Positions 1-12,070 of a stretch of 64,000 bases of DNA are shown here, piece by piece. The notes below the pieces were generated by a model. That model worked only from the letters and a program-made list of their open reading frames with translations. It was not told where the DNA came from and did no database searches. The DNA is taken from assembly GCA_036250195.1 (NCBI GenBank), contig JAVHZZ010000005.1, forward strand, positions 71,068,505 through 71,132,504, in the 5' to 3' direction. This DNA comes from Mixophyes australis (Eukaryota; Chordata; Amphibia; Anura; Limnodynastidae). The translations under genes and the position numbers were made by a program. Each line of letters begins with the position of its first letter. Positions within the stretch are counted from its first letter, which is position 1.

Positions 1-567
1 TTATAATTTAATTGCTGTATGCCAGAAGCTATGACTTCATTGTTTTTTCCGAATTACCTCTGGAGTGAAATGGTTATTATTTTTTATTTTGGATAAAATT
101 TAATAATTTGCTACATATACTCTATATCACTGTCTGAGTGATTATTTTAGAGTGTTTAATACAACAGCTTCAGTGCAACTTATGATCTATTGAAAATTAC
201 TTATGCAATATTTTATAAATGCACATGGTATGACGTCAATGTTTGATAAAAAATTATGTGCATTTTGTTCTGATACTTGGTACATTAGCACTAAACTAAT
301 TTCTTATAAATCGCTACAATGTTTTCCATGCGATAATGTATGCCTTCTCTTTTACCTATAATATTCCGGAAATGTATGTTATTGTTTGATGAAAAGTGCA
401 TGCAGTCTGTTTTAATATTTTGTAAATCAGCGCTAGATTAATCAGTGCTATATTTCTCACTATGATCGTGTATTGATAATTAATATGAACTTGCATAATC
501 TTGGATGTAGTATTATTATTCAACACTTTAACAAAAGATCAGTAATTTTATTTAGACTGAAACTTAG

Positions 568-860
568 GTTGGGTACACACCACAGGTTTTTCACCCTAGT
601 ATCGGGCCAATCACACAATAAATGACTGTTAGGTGTACGCTTCAATGATCATGTTTTATTGTATCAAAGCACATCATATCATTTGATTTGATTTTATAAA
701 TGGACTAAAAATCTCTATAAATGATGGAACAATGTGGTACCAATTCTGAACTGCGGATGCACTCATAGACAGTCATGAACTTTTCAGCCGATGGTTATAA
801 CAGATGAAGAGCACAGATATGAAGATAAATCTTGCAAAATGTGTATAGTGTGTACACATG
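568..860. mobile_element. MITE-like unit, copy A
   Basis: Begins gggtacacaccacagg and ends near 844-858 with tatagtgtgtacac, its approximate reverse complement. The terminal motif resembles the 20-bp terminal repeat of the better-preserved element at 45618-46040. Boundaries are approximate; no clear target duplication. Confidence 0.5.
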
Positions 861-927
861 AATGAGCATGCTGATTGGAGCATTCAGTTATTGGTAAAAT
901 CATTAACAATATCTGGAGAAAAATTTT

Positions 928-1212
928 CTGTAGTGTGCACACTACAGGGTTTTCATCTGATTATCATGACAATCACACGATAAATGACTGTTCGACCCGA
1001 TACCACATTAATGTGTACGCTCCAACGATGAATGATTATCGTTCCAAAGAACATTGTATTGTTTGATTTTATTTTTAAACCATAGTAAAAATCTCGTTCA
1101 ATGATGGAATGATGTCATTCCAATTCTGCAGCTTGTATGCACTCACGACCGACAGAGTCCATAGATCTCTATGGAGTGTGCAGTCACAATCTTTTCAGCA
1201 GATGGTTATGAT
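928..1212. repeat. Diverged second copy of the 568-860 unit
   Basis: From about 932 (gtgcacactacagggttttc) the sequence can be aligned with copy A in the same order: the blocks aatcacac(a/g)ataaatgactgtt, aaatctc, aatgatggaa and ttttcagc(a/c)gatggttat recur with a spacing of roughly 350 bp. This indicates two tandem or successive insertions of one family. The 3' end is not sharp. Confidence 0.5.
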
Positions 1213-1214
1213 TT

Positions 1215-2592
1215 CTCTTTGCGCCCTCCCTAGGAGTGTGAGGAGAAATCTGAAATGTTGACGTACCGTAGTAACTGATAAAGCGTGCAGTCACAATATT
1301 CGGAGGAACAGCTAATCGGCGATGCTTTATTAAGTCTCTTTGGACTTTATCCCCTGGCTCCTTAATAAATTAGGCCATTAACCATTACTCAAATACCCAC
1401 CATATCTGTAAATTAAGGGTATGGAACAGTCTAAACAGAATCTATCACTTATCAGAAATCCCTTCTCATCAGGCTTTCATTTGGGCCCACCCTCTTTGTC
1501 CACTTGGAAGCTGCATTGAAATGTTAGAAATGTGGATGAAGATTGCTGAGGCACAAGCAGGATGGCTGGATGTAATATATTTAAAATTCAATTTATTCTT
1601 TAAATAAAGCTTTTTTTTAATGAATGAAAGGTTTAAAATATTTTTAATAAACATAATGTATTTTTTTTAAAAAAATTCACATTAGCGGAACTGAAGGCCC
1701 AACTCTAACCAGATACCAGGAATACACTAGAGCCGATGCAGATTTTAGGAGTATACTGGGTTGATGATGATACCAGGAATACACTGGATAAACTATGATA
1801 GTAGGAACACAAAATTATTGTGAGGAATGTTTGGATTTTCCGAGATAAGGGATTATGCTTCATAGATAGGATTCATTTAGAGTTCCATATATGTTAATTC
1901 GTTCTGCAATTATCTACATACGTATATTAGGTACTATTTATGAGCTTCTGTCTATTTGATTATATGTATTTAATTTTTTTTATCTTGATTACCAGTATCT
2001 CTTCAATAACATACAATTTTATTGTTCTAAATGCACTTTCTTAATATAAATAATAGTCAGATTTCTTAATTTAAATAAAAAAGTCAGGTTCTTTCTCTTT
2101 ATATATTAAAAAAATAAACAGGATTTGTAGGACAAAAACATGGGAAAAGTCAGGGAAGGAGGAATTGTGAAAGCATGGAAGGAGGGAAAATGAGTCTGCA
2201 GCCTGCAAAATAATTTTCAGCCGGCTGCATTCTCTGTGACATTAGGTAACACATGGTCCATGTTGCAGAGGATGAGGGGTACCACCATTACCTGTTAGAT
2301 GGTGGGGACATTATCTGAAGTAATAGGCTGCATGACAAATGCTTTCACAATAGTAAAAGAATGGCGAGGTTTAAAGAGGCCGCCCACTTCCTGTCAGCTA
2401 ACAACAGCATACTGCATCTGCAAAGTTGCTGATAGGAGGTGTTGAGCACAGGGGGACTTTCTGGGGATCTAGATATCACCCCCAAATAGAGCACCTGGAC
2501 TGGGTTCACATGCTTTCATCACGAGGTTGGAGAGTTTGCATCTCCATAATTTGTAGGATAGACATCAAGACCTGAGTACTAATTTCCACTTA
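1215..2592. other. No gene seen; AT-rich
   Basis: Unique-looking DNA. The only structure noticed is a 17-bp direct repeat (gataccaggaatacact) at 1712-1728 and 1769-1785. Confidence 0.6.
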
Positions 2593-2618
2593 CAGTCAGG
2601 TCCATAAATATTGGGACA
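2593..2618. mobile_element. Tc1-like terminal repeat fragment
   Basis: The 26 bases from cagtcaggtccataaata look like the end of a widespread Tc1/mariner family of fish and frogs and are preceded by TA. The element body and the other end are not found, so this is a truncated relic. Confidence 0.5.
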
Positions 2619-2639
2619 ATATTGGAGGCAATTAGACCA

Positions 2640-3662
2640 AGCTAGCACTTTGTTACACGCATTGTGGATCTACGTTCTTGAAAACCATCCTAGGCATTTT
2701 AGACAACATAACAGAAATTATGTTAAACCTGAGTCCCAAACTGCTTCATTTGGGTCTGCCCAATTTGTCCATAGACAAAGACACAAATAATCTGATCACA
2801 TATTTATTGCGCAGCTAAATACCTGCATGTAGCTGTTAAAAAAAGCCTATCATTCCCAGAGGTCCTTAATCAAATATGGTTTGTTTTTAATATCTCTGTC
2901 CCTGTTTTTATCCCTCCTTCCCTTCCTTACTCATCCTTCCCCATGCTTATCACATTATTTTAATCCCTCATTTCACAATTTAGTAACTCAATATAACCTA
3001 CCTAATTGCTTGTGGTTGCATGACCCATTTTTTGCAATAGGAGTTTCCTATCTTCGGGCAACAGTTTCTGGCCACTGCTAATTGTTAACATGAATGACAG
3101 TACGTACAGTAAAAAACGTTATTTGTTCTGCTGCTTATAATCACTCTGTTTGAGTCATTATCACAAAAATAATCTGTTTTTGTTGTACCCTGTAATACTT
3201 TAAATAAAACAAATATTAAATAATAATGTGGGGATTAAAATGAATACAATATGATTAATTTTGCCATCCCACCATGACTTGATCACACTCCCTAACAGTA
3301 AATGAGCGGGACAAAAGTCAGATTTGTGTTTGATTCAATTGGTTTTATTCTCTACAGGTCTCCAGATGCTACAATTAGACTCATATAGATTTGCAATGTC
3401 CGAAGTCAGGAATCATAGCTTTCTGCCCATCCCACTGACCATTACCATACTCACACCTGGAGTACCCACCAACTGTACTGGAGTTCACCACTATCACATA
3501 AATATAAAAGAGGGACCAACATTGAAAGCAAGGTAATTCCGTAGGAAGTTTGGCTTCATCACGTGGGGGTGTGCCACATCCTCCAGGGGCATTCCTAGAG
3601 TTTGAGAATGAGTAGATTGCCCCCAACCCACCTCCCCTAACAACACCCATTGTAAGCAAGGA
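2640..3662. other. No gene seen
   Basis: AT-rich DNA; short open frames lack recognisable domains. Confidence 0.6.
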
Positions 3663-3766
3663 CATACCTCCCAACTTATAGAGAGTAAGGACAAACGTGC
3701 AGACTATCGGGACAGCCCCATTAAATTGGGACAGTTCTGCCTAAATGGGGACAGTTGGGAGGTATG
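3663..3766. mobile_element. Palindromic 104-bp repeat with catacctcccaac ends
   Basis: A perfect 13-bp inverted terminal repeat, catacctcccaac / gttgggaggtatg, closes a short unit with repeated gggacag motifs. Its ends resemble those of the elements at 6725, 38464 and 39094. No target duplication was seen at this copy. Confidence 0.65.
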
Positions 3767-4146
3767 CACCTTGTACCCATGATAGATTTGCCAAAGTAGT
3801 TGGTCTGTATAGTAAATAAGGCCTGAATAAAAGAGGTTAATAATTAACTTTAGTATACATTGGTGGTAACAAACCACTTTACTTAACAATTCAAGTATTT
3901 AATGGCCCATTACAAAAGTGTAAAATAACTGTCTCTCAGCAAAAACATTTTGTAATGTTACACACCTATTTCTGAGTTTTTATGGGGAAGGACAATGGTT
4001 TGTGTACCAAAATGACAGCATTCGCCTGAATAGGTGCACAGCTAACTGAGTATGTGCCTAGTTAAGTACCCACAAGCAAAGCCCAAGATATTGTGTTATG
4101 GGATGAGATTATTTGAGTCAGATTCAAAGTTTGGAGAATATGCTTT

Positions 4147-4176
4147 TTTGGGGTGGGAGGGGGGGGGGGGGGGGGC
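4147..4176 (+). repeat. Poly-G tract
   Basis: A run ttttttggggtggga followed by an uninterrupted stretch of about 18 G. The G runs could form a quadruplex; the length may also be affected by sequencing error. Confidence 0.8.
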
Positions 4177-4677
4177 TTGTCAGTTAAGTGTGAGGCTGTA
4201 GAGCATTTTTCTTCCTGCAAAAGGTCTAGAATTTTACATGTCTTCAAAAGGTGGTATGAGCCTTGACTATTACTTTCAATAGGATGTCTTTTGTATATCC
4301 CAGGCACACATTATATGGCAAAGGACATTTATGGGCACATTTTGACCAATGCAATAAAAACATTCAAACACACAAAAGGGACTCAAAATATATAAAATTC
4401 CGATGTACACTGACTCTTGTGATTAAGACATAAGTCAGGATAAACTGGATAACATTTAAAGCTGCATCACCATCTTTAGCTATACTGTTCCTTCCCCTCC
4501 CCAGAGCCATGAGGGCTGCTCGTTGCTTGCAAGGCTGAAAACTGGGGCTGTATGATGTTGCAGAGGAGGACCCTCCAGAAGCCAATATCTCTTGATTACA
4601 GCTCCTAATTGGTCTCTCTGCAAACATTCCCTTCACTCTCTGTCATTCCCCAAGCTAGTAAAATCTATATACTAGAT

Positions 4678-4824
4678 CAGTGTTGGCTAACCTGTGACAC
4701 TCCAGGTGTTGTGAAACAACAAGCCCCAGCATGCTTTGCCAATATATAGCAGCTTATTGCTGGAAGGGTATGGTGGGACTTGTAGTTTCACAACACCTGG
4801 GGTGTCACAGGTTAGCCAACACTG
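4678..4824. mobile_element. hAT-type MITE, 147 bp
   Basis: Starts cagtgttggctaacctgtga and ends with its reverse complement. Inverted arms of about 40 bp surround a short centre. It is flanked by a perfect 8-bp direct repeat, tactagat, at 4670-4677 and 4825-4832. CAG at the tips plus an 8-bp duplication is the hAT signature. It has no coding capacity. A relative sits at 29723-30050. Confidence 0.9.
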
Positions 4825-4832
4825 TACTAGAT

Positions 4833-6724
4833 GGTAGTGCTCACAAAGTGATAGTAGGGATTCATTTTTATGTATTTCATCTTTCCAACCCGACCTGCCA
4901 AAATTAAGTGCAGAGCACTTTAACAGTGATAATTTCAAAAAACAATTTTGCAGTTTGTAAGTGACCTCTAATTACTAGGGAAATGGGGTGATCTTTCAAA
5001 GAAACAGGAAAGTGCTTTCATCAACGTCTGAGAGATTCTGAGCACACACATTTATTCTGAAATTGAAGGAAACATGAGATAGTACAATTCACACTCTTCT
5101 TCAACATATAAAAAACACTTTAATTTAGTTACACATTGTCAATAGACATAATCCGTCTGACATTCTGCTCAACAATGAAATTCTGCTTTGCTGTATATCT
5201 TTGGGATAACCACTGCAATTATCTTTGTGTCTGTATTGTGGTAAAAAGGGATTAGAGAAGAACTGTAAGCATGATCTCATTCTCGTCAGCTTGTCACAAT
5301 GAATAAGACAACACGAGTAAAGAGAGCTGGCATGAGTACTGCAAGAAATAAATAGGTTGGACTGTTCTCAGTGGGTCATGGAAATGACTCAAACAGATTA
5401 TTATCATTGCACAGTGTTGTCATATTGACCAATCTTGGGAACTTGTGTTGGTGTTACTGGGAGTGTTTTCAAGAATGCCAAAAAATGTTTATTCTTCTTA
5501 AAAAAAAAACATTTTTATTGTCCCTTCTAAAACATTTGATGGCTTGAGGTTTACTCAGCAGTGTTCTGTCACAGGGGACCTTGAATTATTAAGCGTTTGA
5601 TTGACACTAAGAGGAAAATGAGTAAATAAGTTGAATTCTACCATTTTCTCTCCAAATGCAATTAGTGAAATGTCTTGTCTATTTTCCAGCACACAGTTTA
5701 TCTATGCTTAAGTAGCTACCTGACACTTAATCACCATTAAATTCCTTTATTTCTATGTGTCTGTTTTTCCAGATGAAAGTTTTTATTTCTGAACAGTCTA
5801 TCCTCCCCTCCCACCCTCCTTCCCTCAGGGATATCTCTATGAAATGTTATCCAGCAAAGATGTGTACAGTGGCTACACTCCAAGAGCAAAGCATATATAA
5901 ATTGTCCCTTGCAGCCAGTTAACACACACACTGCTGTTTAGAATACCTCCTGTATTGTAATGTACTGTTTAACTTCCTGTAGTGTATTATGCTGAATGTG
6001 ACATTTTCTAGGGAAATCTCTGCGGAATAACATTTTTACTGCATCTACTTCTAAGTTTATTGAAGATTATTCACCACTGTTCCAGCACCTTGCTGTCCAC
6101 TTGGGGCTACACTTGAGGCAATAAATAACACTTTTTCATGTCCTATTCCATTTATGTCAATCTCATTTACACACGTGAGATTTGTGAAAATGCCTGAATT
6201 TCTTTTGGTCTGTGAATGGTAACTATTTTGACAAATACTGGCATGGAAAATTGTATTCTCAATTTCTTTGGGCATTTGCCCATTGAAGGGGGCATCCATT
6301 ATTGAGAAATTAGGTTTTGTGGCTAAACATCATACAATCCAACATTTACTCGGGAAAAATTCAAAGCAACATGTACCCACACATCCCACTTTAGTTAGAT
6401 GTATAACATTATGACATACTCTACTACTGAAATATTGATAATATGCTAAAACTTCACATGCATGTATCTCTCATGGCATTTTCTTTAGTTTTTGTCATTT
6501 TTCTTCCAAGTAATCTATACAAATGAAGGATACACAAACAAAAACCAAAAATAATGCAAAGTAATTCTGGGACTTTCACACTTCATTACACTTAAGATAT
6601 GAAGCAGATGGGTGGTCTTGACAACACAAACCGATGTGGCCAGCTGTGCCCATTGGTTCCTCTTTTGTGGAGGCCTTATTTCTTCTTAATCCCTCTTCCT
6701 GACACAGAAAATATGGGTTTTAGA
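4833..6724. other. No gene seen
   Basis: AT-rich intronic-looking DNA with no repeats I recognise. Confidence 0.6.
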
Positions 6725-7014
6725 AATAACTCCCAACATTTGATTGTCCAAAGTTGGGACGGCATGCACACAAGAAAGCAACATGGTACAATTGAACGGG
6801 ACTTGGTCATGCCCCTGTGACATGTTCAGCTCGTACAAAAGTTATTGGCCACCCCCCAGACTCTCCCCTAAAAACATCCTTCAATGTTGTGTTTACCTAC
6901 CACTGGTATGCGCAGGGGCATCGGTCATCTCCCAACTGTTCTGAAATCAGGACAAAGCTCTTGATACACATAAGACTGGGACTGTCCTGTCTAAATTGGA
7001 ACAGTTGGGAGGTA
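6725..7014. mobile_element. Degenerate element with (t)acctcccaac ends
   Basis: Left end taactcccaacatttg and right end ggaacagttgggaggtaa are inverted copies of each other. Gaaatcaggacaaag and gggactgtcctg lie inside, as in the 3663-3766 family. It is more diverged and longer. An internal ctcccaactgttctg at about 6929 may be the end of a second nested copy. Confidence 0.5.
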
Positions 7015-7632
7015 AGCCCAGGGAAACTTACTCAAGTAGAGGAGGATAGGTTTTTTATTTGGCATCTTCGCTAAAAAGAAAGCAAATATACTCCATTGGG
7101 ATTGTGAATGAATTGCAACTAACAATATATCTGTTATTTCAGTGATTTTTACTGAATAATAGGTATGAATTACATTGCTCCTGTTATATTTTGAATAATA
7201 TTATACAATAACTTATTAATTGATAGTTTCACCCCTCAAAGGGGTAAAACAAATATGTGGTGATTTATTAAAAAAAACCAGAGGAAGATTGAGGTTATAT
7301 TGCCTGCTATTGTTAAGACTAGAGATGCTCAGGCTCGGTTCTTCGAGAACCGAACACACCCGAACTTATGGGATCCAAGTACCAAGCCGAGCCGGCTCGG
7401 TACGTTCGTGCTTTTTCAGAATTGAAAACGAGGCAAAACGTCATTGTTACGTCATCGGATCTCGAATCTCGCAAGTTTTGAAATCTATATATACTGCCCT
7501 CCACGGCGATCTAGGGCCATTTGAAAGAAATACACAGAAGGGGTAGCACACTGTGTAGAGCAGTTGGCCCAAATAGATGGAATTGAAAGAGGAGGGGTAG
7601 CAGTGTTCAACAAAGTCTACAGTGACATTCTT

Positions 7633-8068
7633 GAGAGCTCCATTGTTCCATTGCAAATTCTCATTGCAGAAAAATACAAATACTGGTGCTGCAATGTTGG
7701 TGTAATTCTGCAATCAAATTCTACTGTGCTATATAGGTAACACACAAAGAGGAGAATTCCATTGGTAATTGTCATTGCAGAAAAATACAAATACTAGTGC
7801 TGTCATGGTTGGTGTAATTCTGCAGTCAAATTCTACTGTGTTATATAGGCTCCACACCAAGAGGAGAGCTTCAATGGTAATTCTCATTGCAGAAAAATAC
7901 AAATACTAGGCCTTGCAGGCTTTTCTTCTGGATTTGCAGTCAACGTGAACGGTGTTATGTACACCCAAAAAGAAGAGCTCCATTGCTAATTGTCATTGCT
8001 GAAATACAAATACTAGGCCTTGCAGGCTTTTTTTCTGAATTTTCAGACAAAGTGTACGGTGTCATCAA
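7633..8068 (+). repeat. Four diverged tandem repeats of about 110 bp inside the hAT element
   Basis: Units start near 7633, 7751, 7864 and 7973. Each contains a block like gagctccattg..aattctcattgcag followed by aaatacaaatact. Units 1 and 2 share the block ttggtgtaattctgca. Units 3 and 4 share aggccttgcaggctttt. The array therefore looks like two pairs, as if an A-B dimer had been duplicated and diverged. Confidence 0.75.
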
Positions 8069-8069
8069 A

Positions 8070-8228
8070 ATGGATTCACAGCAGTACACAGAAGAGCAGG
8101 AGCACCAAGCAGCTGCTACCACCAGTCATGATGATATTAATCCCTGCACGTCATCTGGTAAAGCCTATGTAAAAGTACATAGTGTTTTTAAGTCAGGGAA
8201 ACAAAAATGTAAAAAAAACACCTTTTAG
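8070..8228 (+). pseudogene. Short ORF in the hAT element, 52 codons
   Basis: Starts MDSQQYTEEQEHQAAATT, with a hydrophilic, Gln/Glu-rich head, and ends in a Lys-rich tail before a stop. It lies just after the tandem repeats and in a different frame from the ORF at 8350. I do not recognise it. It may be the first part of a coding region broken by frameshift. No zinc-binding Cys/His pattern is visible. Confidence 0.35.
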
Positions 8229-8349
8229 CTTGGTCAACAAAAAAAGAGCTGTAATCCAGGCAAAGTTATATGCAGAAAAAAATAAAATTGCCAACATGCC
8301 ATTTTACACACACAGCGGAAAAGAAAGAATGAGACCTTAACCTTCCTCT

Positions 8350-8781
8350 ATGAGTGCGAATTCTGCAACTGTTACTGAGGCATCTTCTTGTAAGGTCAGT
8401 TGTGACCAAGCAAGACCTTATCATTCAGACTCCAAAAGTGATGCCCAAATACTTTTACGTGTAAAAGTCGAGCTGGAAGAAAACAGTGAGGCATTAGAGG
8501 AAAATGTATGTTCAGATTCAGAAATGACTCAAATCCATGAGGAGAGTCCATCCATGAGTGCTATGTGTAATCATGACCATTCTGATAGTGTACCCATAAA
8601 GAAGGCCCCTTTCAACATTTCTGCAGCTGTGTGCCTGAACAGCCCAAGTGTAGCCGGTGATACACCAATTGAGGATGCCACTTTGAAATTGCAACAGGAT
8701 GAGGGGGATATTTGTGTAGCCGACGAGGGCGCTAATGAGGATGTTGAGGCTGAGGATGATGACAACATCTTGCCACAGTAG
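8350..8781 (+). pseudogene. Acidic ORF in the hAT element, 143 codons
   Basis: An open frame of 143 codons, acidic, with clusters such as LEENSEALEENVCSDSE and a C-terminal run EDVEAEDDDN. No hAT transposase motif, signal peptide or membrane segment is seen. Cys and His are present but not in a recognisable finger. An acidic, low-complexity N-terminal part of a larger element protein is possible, and so is a chance frame. Not assigned a function. Confidence 0.35.
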
Positions 8782-8838
8782 ACCACTGTTACCTTAGGTG
8801 CCTTAAGGCCATTGTTATCTTGTTTTGTGGGGGCCCGA

Positions 8839-8899
8839 ACAAACCAAGCACTTCAGCCACAATGAGTGGCACTTTTGTGGCTGAAGTGCTTGGTTTGTT
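8839..8899. repeat. 24-bp perfect hairpin with 13-base loop
   Basis: 8839-8862 (aacaaaccaagcacttcagc...) is the exact reverse complement of 8876-8899. It lies between the acidic ORF and the 3' end of the hAT element. Transcribed, it would form a strong stem-loop. Confidence 0.9.
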
Positions 8900-9509
8900 A
8901 AAGTGTGCATGTCCTTTTTAAGATCCAACATAAGGTTGTGTGGGAGGACAATTCCATCTTGCACAACTTTTCTTTCCTGCCACTGCTGTGTGCCAATGTG
9001 TCCTAGATGTGGTAGGAACTGCCGTGTATTTGAGTCATTGCTCTGTCGCTTAACATTCAGCCAGGTCACTGCAGTATTTGTCCGAAAGTGTATGAAAATA
9101 ATAATGTGACCTGTAAGGTGGTCAAAATTGACTGCAAATAACTTGAAATTAGTGTTATTGAGGTTAATAATAATGCAGGATAAAAAAAGAGCAAAATTAT
9201 GTGATTTTAGCATATTTTAGCAATTTTTCTAATAAAATACAGATCCAAAACCAAAATAAAAACACACGAGTTCGGTATGGCCAAAATCAAAACCAAAACA
9301 CGAAGCTAATCCAGATCCAAAACCAAAACTACTTCACGAGGGTCAGTGAGCATCTCTAGTTAAGACCTTATCTTGAGTAAAGTTCTGGAGGCCATATATC
9401 CAAATAAAGCTAATAAAATAGAAATAATGCTGATGAAGGCAACAAAATGGTGCATGGAAAAAAAAGAACATTGTTGAGTGACATTGCTGCCTTAAGGCAC
9501 ACATAATCC

Positions 9510-9966
9510 ATGTAGGTTTCCTCTAGGTACTCTGGGTTAATATCACAGTGCATATTGGTAGGTTAATTGGTTTCTGGGGAAATTAACCCTATTGTGAGGG
9601 AGCAAGACTGAAATATAAGATACAGAACATTTCTTTTTATAGAATGGGTGATATTCATACAGTAAACAATTAAGATTTTGATCTTGACCCAATCTGTGTG
9701 TAGTTTGTATGTTTTCCATCTATTTGTGTGAGTTTTCACCGGTTGCTCTGGTTTCCTTTCACAGCCCAAGAACATACTGGTAGGTTAATTGGCTTCTGAC
9801 AAAAGTGACCCTAGACTATGTTTGTATGTGTGTGTGTATTGTAGGAAATTTAGAATGTAAGCTCCAATGGGGAAGGACTGATGTGAATGACTACATATTC
9901 TCTGTAAAGTGCAGCATAATAAAAATGGCGCTATCTGAATAATAATAATAATAATCATAATAATAA
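9510..9966 (+). mobile_element. Two diverged SINE fragments with AAT-repeat tail
   Basis: 9510-9595 and 9676-9966 both contain the SINE body motifs ggtttcct.t.ggt.ctctgg and tggtaggttaattggctt, also seen in the full copy at 19351. The second fragment runs on through gaatgtaagctccaatgggg and atggcgcta into (aat)n at 9940-9966. Both lack the tRNA-like head. Confidence 0.7.
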
Positions 9967-10636
9967 AAAGAATGGTAAGAATGCATTAGACAAACATATT
10001 CCTATTGCTAAGACTTTAAAAAAAAAATAAAAAAAAAGCACACAAAAACAGGGCAGGGTAGATGAACATGAAGGTTTTTTACTACCTTAAAATTACATGT
10101 TTTTTAGATTTTTTTACTGACACTGTGGTCATTTATAATATAATTTGTTTGGTATATCAAAATCACAAATCATGACTAAATTCACTTCAACAGAACCTTA
10201 ACATTTTTTAAAAAAATTTAAACGTTTTTTTTTTATTTGAGAATAAAATAAGGCAATATATTTTCAGGGTCACAGACACATTCAAGATAGCAGCTAATAC
10301 ATATAAAATATACCAGAGGTTTAATTTACTGTACAAGGAGGATTTTTATGTTAATTTGCTTTTCTCTAAATAAAACATATCAGAAGTGAATTTACAAAGA
10401 ACAGCATTTTGCATCTTTTAATACAATATATATGATATATCATGCTAGATAAGAGGACAACTACAATATATTACTTCCAGAATAAGTATTTTGGTTAACT
10501 AAAATTGCCCTTTAAAGGCCCAATTAATACCTGCTAAACAGGGTTCCTAGCAAAAACAGTAACAGTCAATTACTATCTTATTAATAAATACTGTGAATTT
10601 ATTTTAGGCCAGTCAAATGATAATTGAGCGTAGCAT

Positions 10637-10878
10637 AGGGTTACCATAATTTTGAAATGAAAAACCTGTGACACCCACTTGACTTGATGTTCGTTCAGGT
10701 GATAAAAATTTTCACATCCCATAGAGTCCCAAACACACCAAATCAGTTATATCCCCACTTTTCCTGTTAATTTAGGTGAGCTAAATCTCCGAATTGTAGA
10801 AAAAGGGTTTTGTGAACAAATATTTCAGATGGACAAAAGGGGATTGTTCTGCAAAAACTGGGACACATGGAAGTCCTT
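10637..10878. mobile_element. Possible old MITE
   Basis: Weakly inverted ends (agggttaccat near 10637 and atggaagtcctt near 10867) enclose ~240 bp with gaaaaacctgtgacaccc and aaaactgggacacatgg. No duplication is clear. Low confidence. Confidence 0.3.
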
Positions 10879-11639
10879 GCTAAGTACCATATATTATAGC
10901 AATTCTATACATCAGTTCATTTTTGTCTTTACACTTCATCACCTGCCCATCTGCTATATTCTAGCAATTTATACAACAGAGCCTTCTGAGAGATAGTTAT
11001 AATGATTGCAGTAGCTTCATGTTTTTGTTCTTAAAGCATTTTTCATGTGTATTGTCCTCACGACTTGGCACAGTAAACATAACAGGTGTGGGGAAATGTA
11101 GATTACAGAATGCAGCACTCAGTTTTGCTGGATTGCCCCTGTTGTGAATTATTGTTCATTGAATTGATTTGATGCATAAATGTTAAAATCTCATTTGAAT
11201 TATGATTTCTAAGCATATTGGTTTTATTGCCTTTGACAAAGTAAACGATGAAGAGCATTTACAAGTGAATTGTAATTCTTTGCTACAATTTAATGTGAGT
11301 GGCAAACTATGAACACTATAGCTCTTTTTAATCAATCATCTGTTTTCCTTTTTGTCTGAGAGCCAATGGAGGTATTCACAAATATGATGCATTTGTTAGT
11401 AAATAAATAGTTGTGGCACAGGGATCCACACACATTAGTCAGTGAGATATCAAATTTACCTGCACTGTGAACAAAGGCCCTCGTTTCGTCGCTAATATAA
11501 TACCAGTGGGGTTTCCCCATAAGATTGTGCAATCAGTGCAACAAAACTGTCTCCCATGCATTACTCTCCAAAAACAGCAGTCTAAATGCCCATCTGTCAT
11601 TTCAGGCATTGTATGGGATCTCAAGGTTGTCAAAAAGCT

Positions 11640-12070
11640 GTGTAGTATTCTCATGTGCTCTGGCTTTTTTTTTACCAGGGTGTGGTGTGCAAGTGGGACA
11701 TACCAGTGGTGGCTATGGGACCTTTGTCTTTTGATGGCGGCCTCCATCTTGGATCACAAGAGTGCGCATGTGCACTCCAATCTTTTATCTTCCTCAATTC
11801 CCCTGCATTGGTTGATTGATTACCACTCCCCCTCATCCAGATACCTATTTAAAGCACCTGTTCTAGTAATATGGTGTCAGATCTTAAAGCCCTATTAGCA
11901 TGCCTGCTGCTGGATCGTTTTGGCTACTGTTTCTCTTTGTTTCCTTGTGAATCCTGGTATTCATCTTTCTTTTGATTCCTTGTGTAATCCTGGTATCCAG
12001 CATCCTAAACTTCTCAGCTAATACTGGTGTCCTGTTTTCCTATGCAATCCAAGAATCCATAGTGAGGGTA
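11640..12070 (+). mobile_element. LTR-like relic (uncertain)
   Basis: A TATA-like tatttaaagc at about 11847 is preceded by a CAT-rich, moderately GC block. It is followed by a pyrimidine-rich part with repeated ttccttgtg(t)aatcctggtat motifs (11950-12055). This arrangement resembles solo LTRs of amphibian Gypsy-like elements, but no TG..CA ends or target duplication could be fixed. It could also be unrelated low-complexity DNA. Confidence 0.3.

Larger units (their letters stand above)
7320..9358. mobile_element. Non-autonomous hAT element, 2,039 bp
   Basis: Terminal inverted repeats tagagatgctca / tgagcatctcta are flanked by a perfect 8-bp duplication gttaagac at 7312-7319 and 9359-9366, which defines the element exactly. 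Inside are four ~110-bp tandem repeats (7633-8068), two short acidic ORFs (8070-8228 and 8350-8781), a 24-bp perfect hairpin (8839-8899) and a terminal region rich in ccaaaacc motifs. No BED zinc finger or hAT catalytic/dimerisation domain was found, so it cannot encode its own transposase. Confidence 0.9.

Noticed and set aside
1712..1785. 17-bp direct repeat as a target duplication
   Set aside because: Only 40 bp lie between the copies, with no element structure.
4147..4176. Poly-G run as a regulatory quadruplex
   Set aside because: No promoter or exon nearby and the run length is prone to sequencing error; kept only as a simple repeat.
7319..7504. Minus-strand frame at the left end of the hAT element
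   Set aside because: Short, without motif, and overlaps the terminal repeat.
11467..11898. 143-codon plus-strand open frame
   Set aside because: Crosses an LTR-like region and unique DNA; overlapping frames on both strands are similarly open; no motif.
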